A stretch of DNA of 64,000 nucleotides from Solidesulfovibrio alcoholivorans DSM 5433 (lineage in GTDB: Bacteria; Desulfobacterota; Desulfovibrionia; Desulfovibrionales; Desulfovibrionaceae), in NCBI RefSeq assembly GCF_000702665.1, contig NZ_JNJA01000003.1:310001-374000 (forward strand). Reading direction: 5' to 3'. Positions 55,001 through 62,332 of the stretch are shown one piece after another. Position 1 is the stretch's first letter. Each line of letters opens with the position of its first letter. The notes beneath the pieces are model-generated. The model did not search any database. It was not told the DNA's origin and was given only the letters and a program-made list of their open reading frames with translations. The position numbers and the translations under genes were made by a program.

Positions 55001-55492
55001 CCCCCGTACCGGGCTGGCCAGGGCGACGCCCGGCAATCCGCTGCGTCGTCCCCGGGCGAAGGCCCCGATGCCGAGAGGGCTGCCGCCCGTCGCCGCGCGC
55101 ACCCAGGGACGGTCGGCGTAGTTGGCTGCGCTGGTGTCGGGCAGCGTCGAGGCCACGACGTTTCCCCGCAGGTCGAGCAGCGTGATGCTCGAGAAATTGG
55201 GGAAGACGCTCGTGGCCTTGGCGAGGAGCGCCTGCGCCGCTTCCGGCTGCATCGACCGTATTTCCGGAAGCAGGACCAGGCCGGAGAGCGCTTCTCTGGA
55301 GGACTGTAAGAGTTTACCTATATTTGATGCGGCCAATTCCGTCACTATGCGCAGGTTGTTTGCCGCGGTCGTGAGAGTCATGGCGCGTTTTTCCATGGCG
55401 GAGACGACGTGGAGAATGATGGCCGGAGTCAATGCCAGAAGGACAAGCAGTGTAATGCGTACCTGCAAACTCTGCAGCCGTGGCCATTTCAT
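52097..55492 (-). CDS. Hybrid sensor kinase (extracytoplasmic sensor, HAMP, PAS, receiver, HPt)
   Basis: A 1131-residue membrane-bound two-component phosphorelay protein. It has a first membrane helix (about 12-32), a periplasmic dCache-like sensor (about 40-280), a second helix (about 285-310) and a HAMP linker (about 310-365). Two PAS domains follow (about 370-490 and 495-610), then a dimerisation helix with His631 in SHDIRTPLN and an HATPase. A receiver comes next (phospho-acceptor Asp925 in MDLEMP) and a C-terminal HPt domain (His1066 in AHSLKN). All four relay residues are present, so it should pass phosphate on to a separate response regulator, not seen nearby. The signal is unknown. 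A good promoter lies at 55541-55569. Confidence 0.93.
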   Translation of the reverse strand: MKWPRLQSLQVRITLLVLLALTPAIILHVVSAMEKRAMTLTTAANNLRIVTELAASNIGKLLQSSREALSGLVLLPEIRSMQPEAAQALLAKATSVFPNFSSITLLDLRGNVVASTLPDTSAANYADRPWVRAATGGSPLGIGAFARGRRSGLPGVALASPVRGDSGDVIGVCTVAVRLSELVSVMANARLPRQSQADLFDDTGLVLANWPENPQEVGQSFPDAIQILADQESAPHATVTGPGPDGSPYFFSVAAVRFGGSSPLHLRVGEPKALAEGPMAASLFQDMVIFAITLALALFAAYLFGRTFLLLPAGKLARMAKAMAVGDLDRRCDMGGGHGELSELGAALDAMADTLRERIRFTQEIIDAIPTPLFYKDLDGRFVGVNKTYETDIRPLAAVKGKTSSEIDAPEMVARCEATDREILATPSRSVQFETTLRLKDGLAHEFLIFKSAYYSAAGAPAGIVGVCLDITTRNQSEKALAASEMRYKSLLTSMRDGFVVIDRKDRIVETNPAFREMLGYTDTELAGMTYRDITPPEWHEKEEAILRDAVDAHGFSPIFEKEYRRKDGTLLSVAIRVHRYPGTPEDERRYFAVARDVTATKAIEADLRLAKEEAERANRAKSDFLAKMSHDIRTPLNAVIGMTDLTLGSELSPTQRDALETARESAGILLDLINDVLDISKIEARKLELANEPFDLRRTLAATVRAMRPQAARKGLALRLSVAPDVPRFVRGDQIRLRQILVNLIGNAVKFTETGGVSVSLKRVATATMGNSALLSCAVADTGVGILPERLGRIFDMFTQADATVSRRYGGTGLGLAICRELARLMGGNIAAESAPGRGSTFRFAIPLPETPPEERGADHPVAAGFILPADRPLRILLAEDNPVNIKVAAAYLGRRGHTFVVAQNGQEALDLLACHPFDVILMDLEMPECDGFEATRRLRAGEAGPLNRSRPVIAMTAHALSGVRQRCLEAGMTDYLAKPLDFQALGVLLGGITDAEEPKPATAARDDARAPDLDTAAALQRLGGDTELLRELESDFLRQYPRKLRHITLCRNSENWDEAALAAHSLKNIVGAIGAEAARRLAGDLEESLRHSDSDAADRLFGAIKDSLRHVEEALGNRGTAQPSGATGS

Positions 55493-55540
55493 GGTTTCTC
55501 CGATCTTCTGGACAGAATTGGGCTTTGTCTAAGATCAAAT

Positions 55541-55569
55541 AAAATATAGTGTTGTGGTAGCTATGGCAA
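55541..55569 (-). promoter_or_regulatory. Sigma-70-type promoter of the hybrid kinase
   Basis: On the minus strand TTGCCA, 17 bases, TATTTT, ending 49 bases before the kinase ATG, in the most A/T-rich patch of the region. An overlapping TATATT is an alternative -10. Confidence 0.5.
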
Positions 55570-55595
55570 GCGCATCTTGCGTGAAAAGGACCTGT

Positions 55596-56609
55596 TCAAG
55601 CAGCGGACAAATAGGATCGGCCCAGTCTGAATCCGCGGCGCTCCAGGAAGCCGGAAAGGGATTCCACGGCGCCGCGGCTGGCCACGTAGGGCAGGACGAA
55701 GCAGTCGCTCGGCGGCGGCGTCTCGGCCAGGGGCAGCACCGGCCGGCCGCCGACGACGCAGTGCACCTTGCGCGGGTCGATGTCGAGCCAGGCGGAGATG
55801 GCGACGCCGTGGTCGAGCAGGTGCGCGGCGCGGCGGCGCGTGATGCGGCCGGCCCCGGCCACGAGGACGTTCGGGTGGTGGGGGTTGATGCGGGCGAGCA
55901 GCCGGGCCAGGTAGCCGGCCTTGACCCGGAAAAAGGCCTCCGTGTCGTAGCGCGCGTCGGTGCGCGAAAGTCGTCCCGGTGGATCGTTCCAGACGAGCAG
56001 GGGTTGGGGCACCTTGGTCATGGCCACGCCAGCGTCGAGCCAGCGCAGCCACAGCTCGTAGTCCTCGGGAAAAGGGCCCTGGCGGTAGCCGCCGTGGCGG
56101 GCCGGCAGATCGGCCCGGAACATCACCGAGGGATGGGGCAGGGGTGATTCCCGGAAGATGCCGAAGCGTATCGCCTCGGGATCGCGCAGGCTGTTGGCCC
56201 AGTCGAGGTGAGCGCGGTAGCCCCGGGCCTTGCCGGGATCGCCGCCAAAGGCGGCCAGGCAGGAAACCAGTCCGATTTCGGGATGGGCGTCGAGGGCGGC
56301 GGCCTGGCGCGCCAGACGCTCGGGGCGGCAGACGTCGTCGGCGTCCATCCGGGCGATGTAGCGCCCGCGCGCGGCGGCAAGGCCGGTGTTTAAGGCGGCC
56401 ACGATGCCGCCGCGGTCCCTGGCGAGGACACGCAGCCGCGCATCCCGGGCGGCGTATGCTTCGAGAACGGCCCGGGTCGCGCCGCTGTCGTCGGAGCCGT
56501 CGTCGACAGCCACGATCTCGAAGTCGGACGCGGTCTGGGCGAAAAGGCTTTCCAGGGCGGCGGGGAGCGTGGCGGCGGCGTTTCGGACCGGCATGACCAC
56601 GGAAATCAT
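55596..56609 (-). CDS. Family 2 glycosyltransferase with C-terminal Rossmann-like domain
   Basis: A 337-residue protein. Residues 1-230 are a GT-A family 2 glycosyltransferase: MISVVMPVRNAAATL at the start, VAVDDGSDD, and RMDADDVCRP with the metal-binding DxD motif. GT2 enzymes transfer sugars from nucleotide sugars onto cell-surface glycans. Residues about 235-337 are an extra domain with NVLVAGAGRITRRRAAHLL, then AWLDIDP and GGRPVLPL. It looks like the small Rossmann domain at the front of PglD/NeuD-type sugar acyltransferases, here at the end of the glycosyltransferase. No membrane segment is seen. It stands alone on the minus strand; rfbB and rfbD, two genes away, may supply dTDP-sugars. 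The acceptor is unknown. Confidence 0.87.
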   Translation of the reverse strand: MISVVMPVRNAAATLPAALESLFAQTASDFEIVAVDDGSDDSGATRAVLEAYAARDARLRVLARDRGGIVAALNTGLAAARGRYIARMDADDVCRPERLARQAAALDAHPEIGLVSCLAAFGGDPGKARGYRAHLDWANSLRDPEAIRFGIFRESPLPHPSVMFRADLPARHGGYRQGPFPEDYELWLRWLDAGVAMTKVPQPLLVWNDPPGRLSRTDARYDTEAFFRVKAGYLARLLARINPHHPNVLVAGAGRITRRRAAHLLDHGVAISAWLDIDPRKVHCVVGGRPVLPLAETPPPSDCFVLPYVASRGAVESLSGFLERRGFRLGRSYLSAA

Positions 56610-56741
56610 GACGGTATTCTAACGGGGGACGCGGGTTGCGGCAAGTCCGCGCCGTTGCGGCAGTGGAACGGTTTGAGCATTGCCACGGCTGGCCGGCTCT
56701 GTTACTTGATTGCCATCCCAGAGGGGAGACGCCGTATCACC

Positions 56742-58232
56742 ATGTCTGACCCGCGCATCATCCTTGCTTCGGACAATGCCGCCCTGGCTGCCGCGCTCGT
56801 CCGGCAGTGCGGCGGCTCCCCCCTTCCCGGCGCCGTCCGCTCCGGCGACCCCGAAGCCGTGATGGCGCTTCTGACCGGAGCCTCCGGGACCGCCGGCGCG
56901 CTGTGCGTGGTGGACATGGACCTGCCGGGCGAGGTGGTGTCACGCCTTGCCGCCGCCGCCGCCGCCGCGAAGGTCCCCTGGCTGGCGGCCGGCAGTCTCT
57001 ACTCCCCGCAACTGCGCGAACAAGCCGAAGCCCTCGACGCCATCGACTTCGTGGTGGCCGATCCGGAGGAGCCGGAACGCGTGGCGCAGTTCGCCTGCCG
57101 GCTGCTCAAGAACCGCCACTGCCGCATCCTGATCGTGGAGGATTCCGCCTTCATGCGCCGGCATCTGCGCGGCCTGCTGCGGCGCTACCAGTTCCGCGTC
57201 CACACCGCTGCCGGCGCGGACATGGCCCTGCGCATCCTCGGGCAGCGCCCGGATATCGCCGCCGTCATCATGGACTACGACATGCCGGGCACCAACGGCG
57301 TGGAGTTGACGCGGGCCATCCGGCGGGGCTTTCGCAACCGCGAAGTCTGCCTCATCGGCGTCTCGGGCAAGGCGCCCCGGTCCATTTCGGCGGAATTTCT
57401 CAAAAACGGCGGCGACGATTACCTGCACAAGCCCTTCGAGCGCGAGGAACTCTATTGCCGCGTGCTGCACGGCGTCGAGGCCGTGGAGCGCATGCTCGAG
57501 ATCAAGCGCCTGGAAAGGCTGCGCCGCATGTTTCTGTCCATGCTCGCCCACGACCTCAAGAGCCCGGCCGGCGGCATCGTGGGCGCGGCCAACCTGATCC
57601 TCGACGGCATCTGCGGCCAGGTCGGCGGCGAGGTGCGCGAGATGGCGGCGGTCATCAGCCAGGCCGGCCGGCGGCTGTGCTCGCTGGCCTCCAACATGCA
57701 GGACCTCACGCGCCTGGAGACGGGCCGCCTGGAACCGGCGCTGACCATCGCCTGCCTGGACGGCATCGTCATGGAGCGTGTGCGCCTGGCCGAGGCCACG
57801 GCCTCGGGCAAGGGCATCACCATCGGGACCGAGGTGGAGCAGATTCCGCCCCTGCCCTTCGACCCCGACCTGCTCGCCAGACTGCTCGACAATCTGCTGT
57901 CCAACGCCGTGAAGTTTTCGCCGCCCCGCTCGCAGGTCCGGGTGGACCTGCGTCTGCTCGGCAACGAAGCCGTGGTGCGGGTGCGGGACCAGGGGCCGGG
58001 CATCCTGCCCGAAGAGCGCGTGCGCCTTTTCAAGCCCTTCGAGCGCCTCTCCGCCCGGCCCACCGCCGGGGAGAAAAGCCTGGGCCTGGGGCTTGCCATC
58101 GCCGAAGGCATCGCCGTGGCCCACGGCGGGCGCATCTGGGTGGAAAGCGAGCCCGGGCAGGGCGCCGCGTTCTGCTTCGCCCTGCCCGCCAGCCCCGATC
58201 AGTCGCTGGTGTGCGCCTGCGCCTGCGAATAG
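56742..58232 (+). CDS. Receiver-histidine kinase
   Basis: A 496-residue cytoplasmic signalling protein with an unusual order. Residues 1-120 resemble a degenerate receiver lacking a clear phospho-acceptor; 125-245 are a true receiver with Asp178 in MDYDMPG and the KPF lysine. A histidine kinase follows, with His270 in AHDLKSP and an HATPase ending in GLGLAIAEG. Receiver-first kinases of this type are often driven by another kinase and pass the signal on. The chosen ATG (MSDPRIIL) has gaggggag upstream at a long spacing of 13 bases; no better start is seen. Its last 34 bases overlap the end of convergent rfbD. Confidence 0.88.
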   Translation: MSDPRIILASDNAALAAALVRQCGGSPLPGAVRSGDPEAVMALLTGASGTAGALCVVDMDLPGEVVSRLAAAAAAAKVPWLAAGSLYSPQLREQAEALDAIDFVVADPEEPERVAQFACRLLKNRHCRILIVEDSAFMRRHLRGLLRRYQFRVHTAAGADMALRILGQRPDIAAVIMDYDMPGTNGVELTRAIRRGFRNREVCLIGVSGKAPRSISAEFLKNGGDDYLHKPFEREELYCRVLHGVEAVERMLEIKRLERLRRMFLSMLAHDLKSPAGGIVGAANLILDGICGQVGGEVREMAAVISQAGRRLCSLASNMQDLTRLETGRLEPALTIACLDGIVMERVRLAEATASGKGITIGTEVEQIPPLPFDPDLLARLLDNLLSNAVKFSPPRSQVRVDLRLLGNEAVVRVRDQGPGILPEERVRLFKPFERLSARPTAGEKSLGLGLAIAEGIAVAHGGRIWVESEPGQGAAFCFALPASPDQSLVCACACE

Positions 58233-59089
58233 ACGTATTCCCGTAGACTTTGCACCCAAGGTCTGGGCGTGCGGCCGATGGCTTCGGCCAGTTTGGCGTT
58301 CGACAGCACCGAATAGCGCGGCCGCCAGGCTTTCTGCGGATACGCCGCGGAGGGGATGGGCAGCACCCGGCAGTGGATGCCGGCCGCGATCACGGCTTCG
58401 GCGGCCAGCTCGCACCAGTTGGCGCGGCCCGAGCCCACGGCGTGGAAGACGCCGGTCTTTCCGGTCGCGGCGAGGTCCGCCGACCAGCCGGCCAGATCTA
58501 GGGTGCAGGTGGGCGAGCCGACCTGATCGGACACCACCTTGAGTTCCTCCCGCGTCCGGGCGAGGTTCAGGATGGTGTCCACGAAGTTCTTCTTTCCCGG
58601 TCCGAACAGCCAGGCCGTGCGCAGGATCTGGTACTTGAGCGCCCCGGCCTCCAGGATCGCCTTTTCCCCGGCCAGCTTGCTCGCGCCGTAGACCGAGCGC
58701 GGGTCGGTCGGGTCTTCTTCCGTATACGGCTTGTCCGCGTCGCCGCCAAAGACGAAATCCGTGCTGTAATGCACGAACATGACCTTGGCCGCGTCGCAGG
58801 CCCGGGCGAGCAGCCCCGGCAGGTCGCGGTTGAGGCGGTAGGCTTCGTCCGCGTCGTCCTCGGCCGCGTCCACGGCGGTGTAGGCCACGGTGTTGAACAG
58901 GTGCGTTGCGCCAAAAGCCTCGATGGCGCGCGCCACGGCGGCGGCGTCGAAGGGGTCGAGTTCGCCGCGCGTGGTGGGCGAGACCGCGAACCCCGAGGCG
59001 AGGAGGGCGGCGGTCAGTGGGCGGCCGAGCAGCCCGGTCTTGCCGCCAAGGACGATGGCGCGGCCTTTTTCGGCGCTGGCGGCGGTCAT
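58199..59089 (-). CDS. rfbD: dTDP-4-dehydrorhamnose reductase
   Basis: Final enzyme of dTDP-L-rhamnose synthesis, reducing dTDP-4-keto-L-rhamnose with NAD(P)H. The 296-residue protein of the extended SDR class has the nucleotide-binding motif GGKTGLLGRPL, the active-site YGASKLAGE (Tyr and Lys) and VHYSTDFVFGG. Start at MTAASAEK, whose ATG overlaps the rfbB stop by 4 bases. The 3' end overlaps a convergent kinase gene by 34 bases. No rfbA or rfbC is in the window, so the pathway must be completed elsewhere or the pair makes another dTDP-deoxysugar. Confidence 0.9.
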   Translation of the reverse strand: MTAASAEKGRAIVLGGKTGLLGRPLTAALLASGFAVSPTTRGELDPFDAAAVARAIEAFGATHLFNTVAYTAVDAAEDDADEAYRLNRDLPGLLARACDAAKVMFVHYSTDFVFGGDADKPYTEEDPTDPRSVYGASKLAGEKAILEAGALKYQILRTAWLFGPGKKNFVDTILNLARTREELKVVSDQVGSPTCTLDLAGWSADLAATGKTGVFHAVGSGRANWCELAAEAVIAAGIHCRVLPIPSAAYPQKAWRPRYSVLSNAKLAEAIGRTPRPWVQSLREYVYSQAQAHTSD

Positions 59090-60105
59090 GCCCGCGCTCC
59101 GTACCAGCTGTCCATGAACTGGCGGTAGGCCCCGGACTTGACGCTCTCGAGCCATGCGCCGTTGTCGCGGTACCACTGCACGGTTTCGGCGATCCCGCGC
59201 GCGAAGTCGTAGGACGGGGCGAAGCCCAGTTCGCGGGCGGCCTTGGTGAAGTCCATGGCGTAGCGGCGGTCGTGGCCGGGGCGGTCGGTCACGAAGCGGA
59301 TGAGGCTTTCGGGCTTGCCGAGGGCGGCCAGAAGCGTGCGCACGACCTCGATGTTGGGTTTTTCCGCGTCACCGCCGAAGTTGTAGACTTCGCCGGCCTT
59401 GCCCTTGAGCAGGGCCAGCTCCACGCCGCGGCAGTGGTCCGTGACGAAGATCCAGTCGCGCACGTTCAGGCCGTCGCCGTAGACGGGCAGGGGCTCGTCG
59501 GCCGCGGCCCGGGAGAACATGAGGGGGATGAGCTTTTCCGGGAACTGGTAGGGGCCGTAGTTGTTGGAGCAGCGGGTGATGACCGTGTCGTAGCCGTAGG
59601 TTTCGTAGGCGGCGCGCACGAGCATGTCGGCCCCGGCCTTGCTGGCCGAGTAGGGGCTGTTGGGGGCCAGCGGCGTGTCCTCGCGAAATTTCCCTTCCGG
59701 CCCGAGCGTGCCGTAGACCTCGTCGGTGGAGACGTGGACGAAGCGGCGCACGCCGCCTGAGCGGGCCGCGTCGAGCAGGGTCTGCGTGCCGGCCACGTTG
59801 GTGGCGATAAACGGCGCGGCGTCGCTGATGGAGCGGTCCACATGGGTTTCGGCCGCGAAGTTGACCACGGCCTCGATGCCGTGGGCGGCGAACAGGTAAT
59901 GCGCCAGTTCGGCGTTGCCGATGTCGCCCCGGACAAAGACGTAGCGGCCGGTGTAGGCGGCCTCGACGTCGGCCAGGCTCTGGCGGTTGCCGGCGTAGGT
60001 CAGGGCGTCGAGGTTGACGATGGTCAGGTCGTCGTGGCGGGCCAGCATGTCGCGGATGAAGTTGGAGCCGATGAAGCCGCATCCGCCGGTCACGAGCAGT
60101 CGCAT
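59086..60105 (-). CDS. rfbB: dTDP-glucose 4,6-dehydratase
   Basis: Converts dTDP-D-glucose to dTDP-4-keto-6-deoxyglucose, the branch point for dTDP-rhamnose and other deoxysugars. The 339-residue extended SDR enzyme has GGCGFIGSNF for NAD binding, VSTDEVYG with the catalytic Asp-Glu pair, and YSASKAGAD with the Tyr-Lys pair, all diagnostic for RfbB. AAGGAAAA precedes the ATG. It is the first gene of an rfbB-rfbD pair on the minus strand, divergent from tRNA-Val across a 121-base gap. Confidence 0.95.
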   Translation of the reverse strand: MRLLVTGGCGFIGSNFIRDMLARHDDLTIVNLDALTYAGNRQSLADVEAAYTGRYVFVRGDIGNAELAHYLFAAHGIEAVVNFAAETHVDRSISDAAPFIATNVAGTQTLLDAARSGGVRRFVHVSTDEVYGTLGPEGKFREDTPLAPNSPYSASKAGADMLVRAAYETYGYDTVITRCSNNYGPYQFPEKLIPLMFSRAAADEPLPVYGDGLNVRDWIFVTDHCRGVELALLKGKAGEVYNFGGDAEKPNIEVVRTLLAALGKPESLIRFVTDRPGHDRRYAMDFTKAARELGFAPSYDFARGIAETVQWYRDNGAWLESVKSGAYRQFMDSWYGARA

Positions 60106-60190
60106 CAGTATATTTTCCTTTTAGTCTGGGTGGTTACGTTTGCCGTTCGGGCCAACGGACATCTTTTTACCCGTTTGCCTCAAAAAAGTC

Positions 60191-60219
60191 TTGCCAAAAC
60201 AGGTCGGTCCACATACATT
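60191..60219 (+). promoter_or_regulatory. Promoter of tRNA-Val
   Basis: TTGCCA, 17 bases, TACATT, ending 7 bases before the tRNA 5' end. Spacing is ideal and the -35 is the same as that of the hybrid kinase promoter. The transcript would start at or next to the first tRNA base. Confidence 0.6.
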
Positions 60220-60226
60220 CTTCGAC

Positions 60227-60302
<76 letters not shown>

Positions 60303-60314
60303 CCGACCCCAAAA

Positions 60315-60342
60315 AAAACGCTCCGCTCAGGCGGGGCGTTTT
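60315..60342. terminator. Bidirectional terminator after tRNA-Val
   Basis: Stem AAAACGCtCCGC / GCGGgGCGTTTT (12 bp with one T-G pair), 4-base loop. It ends in TTTT on the plus strand and has an A-run on the other side, so it can serve both the tRNA and the convergent small gene at 60365-60697. Confidence 0.8.
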
Positions 60343-60364
60343 CATTTGGCGGTTCCTGCTTCCC

Positions 60365-60697
60365 TCACTGGACACCACGCGCGCGGTACTCCTGGATCTG
60401 CCGGTAGTCGTTTACGATTTTCGCCTTGAGCGTCTCGATCTCGCGCACGTAGTGCTGTTTGAGGATGCGGATCTCCTCGCGGCGGCGCGCCGAGGCCGGG
60501 TCGTTGGCCACAGTGGCCCGCATCTCCACGTCGTAAGCACCGAGGATGCGTTCGTAGTCGGCAATGGTCTTGCGCGCGGTCTCGATGGAGCGGTTGAGGT
60601 CGGCTGGACCCTGCGGCGCAGCCAGGGCAGCGGTGCCGCCGGCAAGGGACAGCAGCACGCCGCAAAGCAGAAAAGCGAGGCAGAGGCGTTTTCGCAT
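60365..60697 (-). CDS. Small exported coiled-coil protein
   Basis: A 110-residue protein I do not recognise. It begins with a clear signal peptide (MRKRLCLAFLLCGVLLSLAGG, cleavage probably after ...TAALA). The mature part of about 85 residues is highly charged and helical (RREEIRILKQHYVREIETLKAKI), likely a coiled coil, with no cysteine in the mature part. It should be periplasmic or loosely envelope-bound. The start is preceded by acgggga. It faces the tRNA terminator and is divergent from the PaaI gene. A periplasmic binding or chaperone-like role is a guess. Confidence 0.72.
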   Translation of the reverse strand: MRKRLCLAFLLCGVLLSLAGGTAALAAPQGPADLNRSIETARKTIADYERILGAYDVEMRATVANDPASARRREEIRILKQHYVREIETLKAKIVNDYRQIQEYRARGVQ

Positions 60698-60815
60698 GGC
60701 GTTCCCCGTGAGCTGGGATGCTCTTGGCCATACCGACAATCCGCCGGCTTGACAAATCCTGCCGCCGGGAGTTTTCTCCCCGGGTTTCTCCCCCTGTGCA
60801 AAAAAAGGAATCGCC

Positions 60816-61220
60816 ATGGACATGCAGTGGTTTCTCGACCGCGACGCCTTTGCCGGCCTGCTCGGCATCCGCCTCCTCGAAGCCGGGCCGGGCTACGCCA
60901 AGACGGCCATGGATCTGACGGACCAGCTCAAAAATGGCGCCGGCATCGCCCATGGCGGGGCCGTCTTCACCCTGGCCGACCTGGCCTTCGCCGTGGCCGC
61001 CAACTCCCACGGCAAGCTGAGCCTGGCCGTGGCCGCCTCCATTTCCTACGTCAAGGCCGGCAAGGGCAAGACGCTTTTCGCCGAGGCCCGCGAGGTGTCG
61101 CTCGGCGGCAAGATGGGGACCTACGCCATCACCATCACCAACGACGCCGGCGAAGCCGTGGCCGCGTTCCAGGGCACGGTCTACCGCAAGGATATGCCCT
61201 ACACCCGGGAGACTGCGTGA
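60816..61220 (+). CDS. PaaI-type hotdog thioesterase
   Basis: A 134-residue single hotdog-fold acyl-CoA thioesterase of the PaaI/YbgC-related group. The motif GIAHGGAVFTLADLAFA with its HGG and following Asp is the family's active-site region. It hydrolyses acyl- or aryl-CoA in known cases; the substrate here is unknown. AAAGGAATC precedes the ATG. Its TGA overlaps the trmL GTG start by 4 bases (GTGA), so they are translated together; the pairing has no obvious metabolic logic. Confidence 0.88.
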   Translation: MDMQWFLDRDAFAGLLGIRLLEAGPGYAKTAMDLTDQLKNGAGIAHGGAVFTLADLAFAVAANSHGKLSLAVAASISYVKAGKGKTLFAEAREVSLGGKMGTYAITITNDAGEAVAAFQGTVYRKDMPYTRETA

Positions 61221-61687
61221 TCGAAGTCGTGCTCTACGAGCCCGAGATTCCCCAGAACACGGGCAGCGTTGCCCGGCTTTGCGCCGCGACCAAAACGCCC
61301 CTGCACCTCGTCAAACCCCTGGGTTTTTCCCTGGAGGACCGCTACCTCAAGCGCGCCGGGCTCGACTACTGGCCCCACGTGAACCTGACGGTGTGGGAGT
61401 CCTTCGCCGACTTCAGGGCGGCACGGCAAGGCTCCCGCGTCGTGGCCGCAACCGCCGGCAACCGGGGGCATGCGGCCGCGTCCTACCACCAATTGGAGTA
61501 CGGCCGCGACGACGCGCTTGTCTTCGGCACGGAGAGCAGGGGACTGCCCGAACACCTGCTGGAGGCGGCCCACGCCCTCGTGCGCATCCCCATATGGGGG
61601 CAGGTGCGCAGCCTCAACCTCGCCAACGCCGCCTCCGTCGTGCTCTACGCGGCCCTGCGCCACGTGGGTGAACTGGACGGAAAATAA
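61217..61687 (+). CDS. trmL: tRNA (cytidine(34)-2'-O)-methyltransferase
   Basis: A 156-residue SPOUT-class methyltransferase that modifies the wobble base of certain leucine tRNAs. Family marks are EPEIPQNTGSVARLCAAT at the start, LVFGTESRGLPEHLL, and the knot-forming end IPIWGQVRSLNLANAASVVLY. The length fits TrmL, the minimal SPOUT enzyme. The start is GTG at 61217, inside the PaaI stop codon region; no in-frame ATG is near the aligned N-terminus. Convergent with the Sel1-repeat gene, 29 bases away. Confidence 0.92.
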   Translation: MIEVVLYEPEIPQNTGSVARLCAATKTPLHLVKPLGFSLEDRYLKRAGLDYWPHVNLTVWESFADFRAARQGSRVVAATAGNRGHAAASYHQLEYGRDDALVFGTESRGLPEHLLEAAHALVRIPIWGQVRSLNLANAASVVLYAALRHVGELDGK

Positions 61688-61716
61688 GAACTTCCGCCTC
61701 CCGGTGCCGCTCCGCG

Positions 61717-62328
61717 TCACTTGCGGCGCGGCGACCAGTTCCTGGCCATGGTCTGGATCGATTCGACCTGGCGCGGGGCGAGCATGGCTTCGATCTGGTC
61801 GCGCAGGGAGGTGGCGGCGGTTTTGTCTTCGGCGGGCAGGTCCGGCGCGGCGACGGCCAGGATGGACCAGAAGTAGGCTTTGACGGTGTTTTTGGAGACG
61901 CCCTTGCCGTAGAGGTAGAGCGTGGCGAGAAGGTATTGCGCGCCGCCCTTGCCGGCGAGGCCGGCGTCGGTGAGCAGTTTGGCGGCGTCGCCGAAGTTCT
62001 GGGGCACGCCCTGGCCGTAGTAGTAGAGCTTGCCCAGGCAGTACTGGCCGTCGGCGTTGCCGAGAGAAGCGGATTTCTTGAACCACTCCGCCGCCTTGGC
62101 GAATTCCTGGGGCGTTCCCTGGCCGGTATAGTACATGGCGGCCACCTGGTTTTGCACGGTGGCGTCCCCGGCGGCGGCCACGGGCAGGAATTCCTCCAGG
62201 GCCCTGGCGTAATCGCCTTCGCGGTAGGCTTTGACCCCTTCCTCCAGGCCGGCCTGCGCCGCGTGCGGCGCAACGAGAAGGCACGTGGCCGTCAGCACGG
62301 CCGCGACAAGATGCACTGCGCGTCCCAA
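61717..62328 (-). CDS. Exported Sel1-repeat protein
   Basis: A 203-residue protein with a signal peptide (cleavage about ...HAAQA) and three or so Sel1-like repeats of about 36 residues, e.g. AAMYYTGQGTPQEFAKAAEWF and GKLYYYGQGVPQNFGDAAKLL. Such helical repeats mediate protein-protein contacts in the periplasm. The start is uncertain: TTG at 62328 gives the better signal peptide (MGRAVHL), GTG at 62316 is the alternative; neither has an ideal ribosome binding site. It begins within 5 bases of the end of the AI-2E-family gene, so they are one operon. Confidence 0.8.
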   Translation of the reverse strand: MGRAVHLVAAVLTATCLLVAPHAAQAGLEEGVKAYREGDYARALEEFLPVAAAGDATVQNQVAAMYYTGQGTPQEFAKAAEWFKKSASLGNADGQYCLGKLYYYGQGVPQNFGDAAKLLTDAGLAGKGGAQYLLATLYLYGKGVSKNTVKAYFWSILAVAAPDLPAEDKTAATSLRDQIEAMLAPRQVESIQTMARNWSPRRK

Positions 62329-62332
62329 AACC

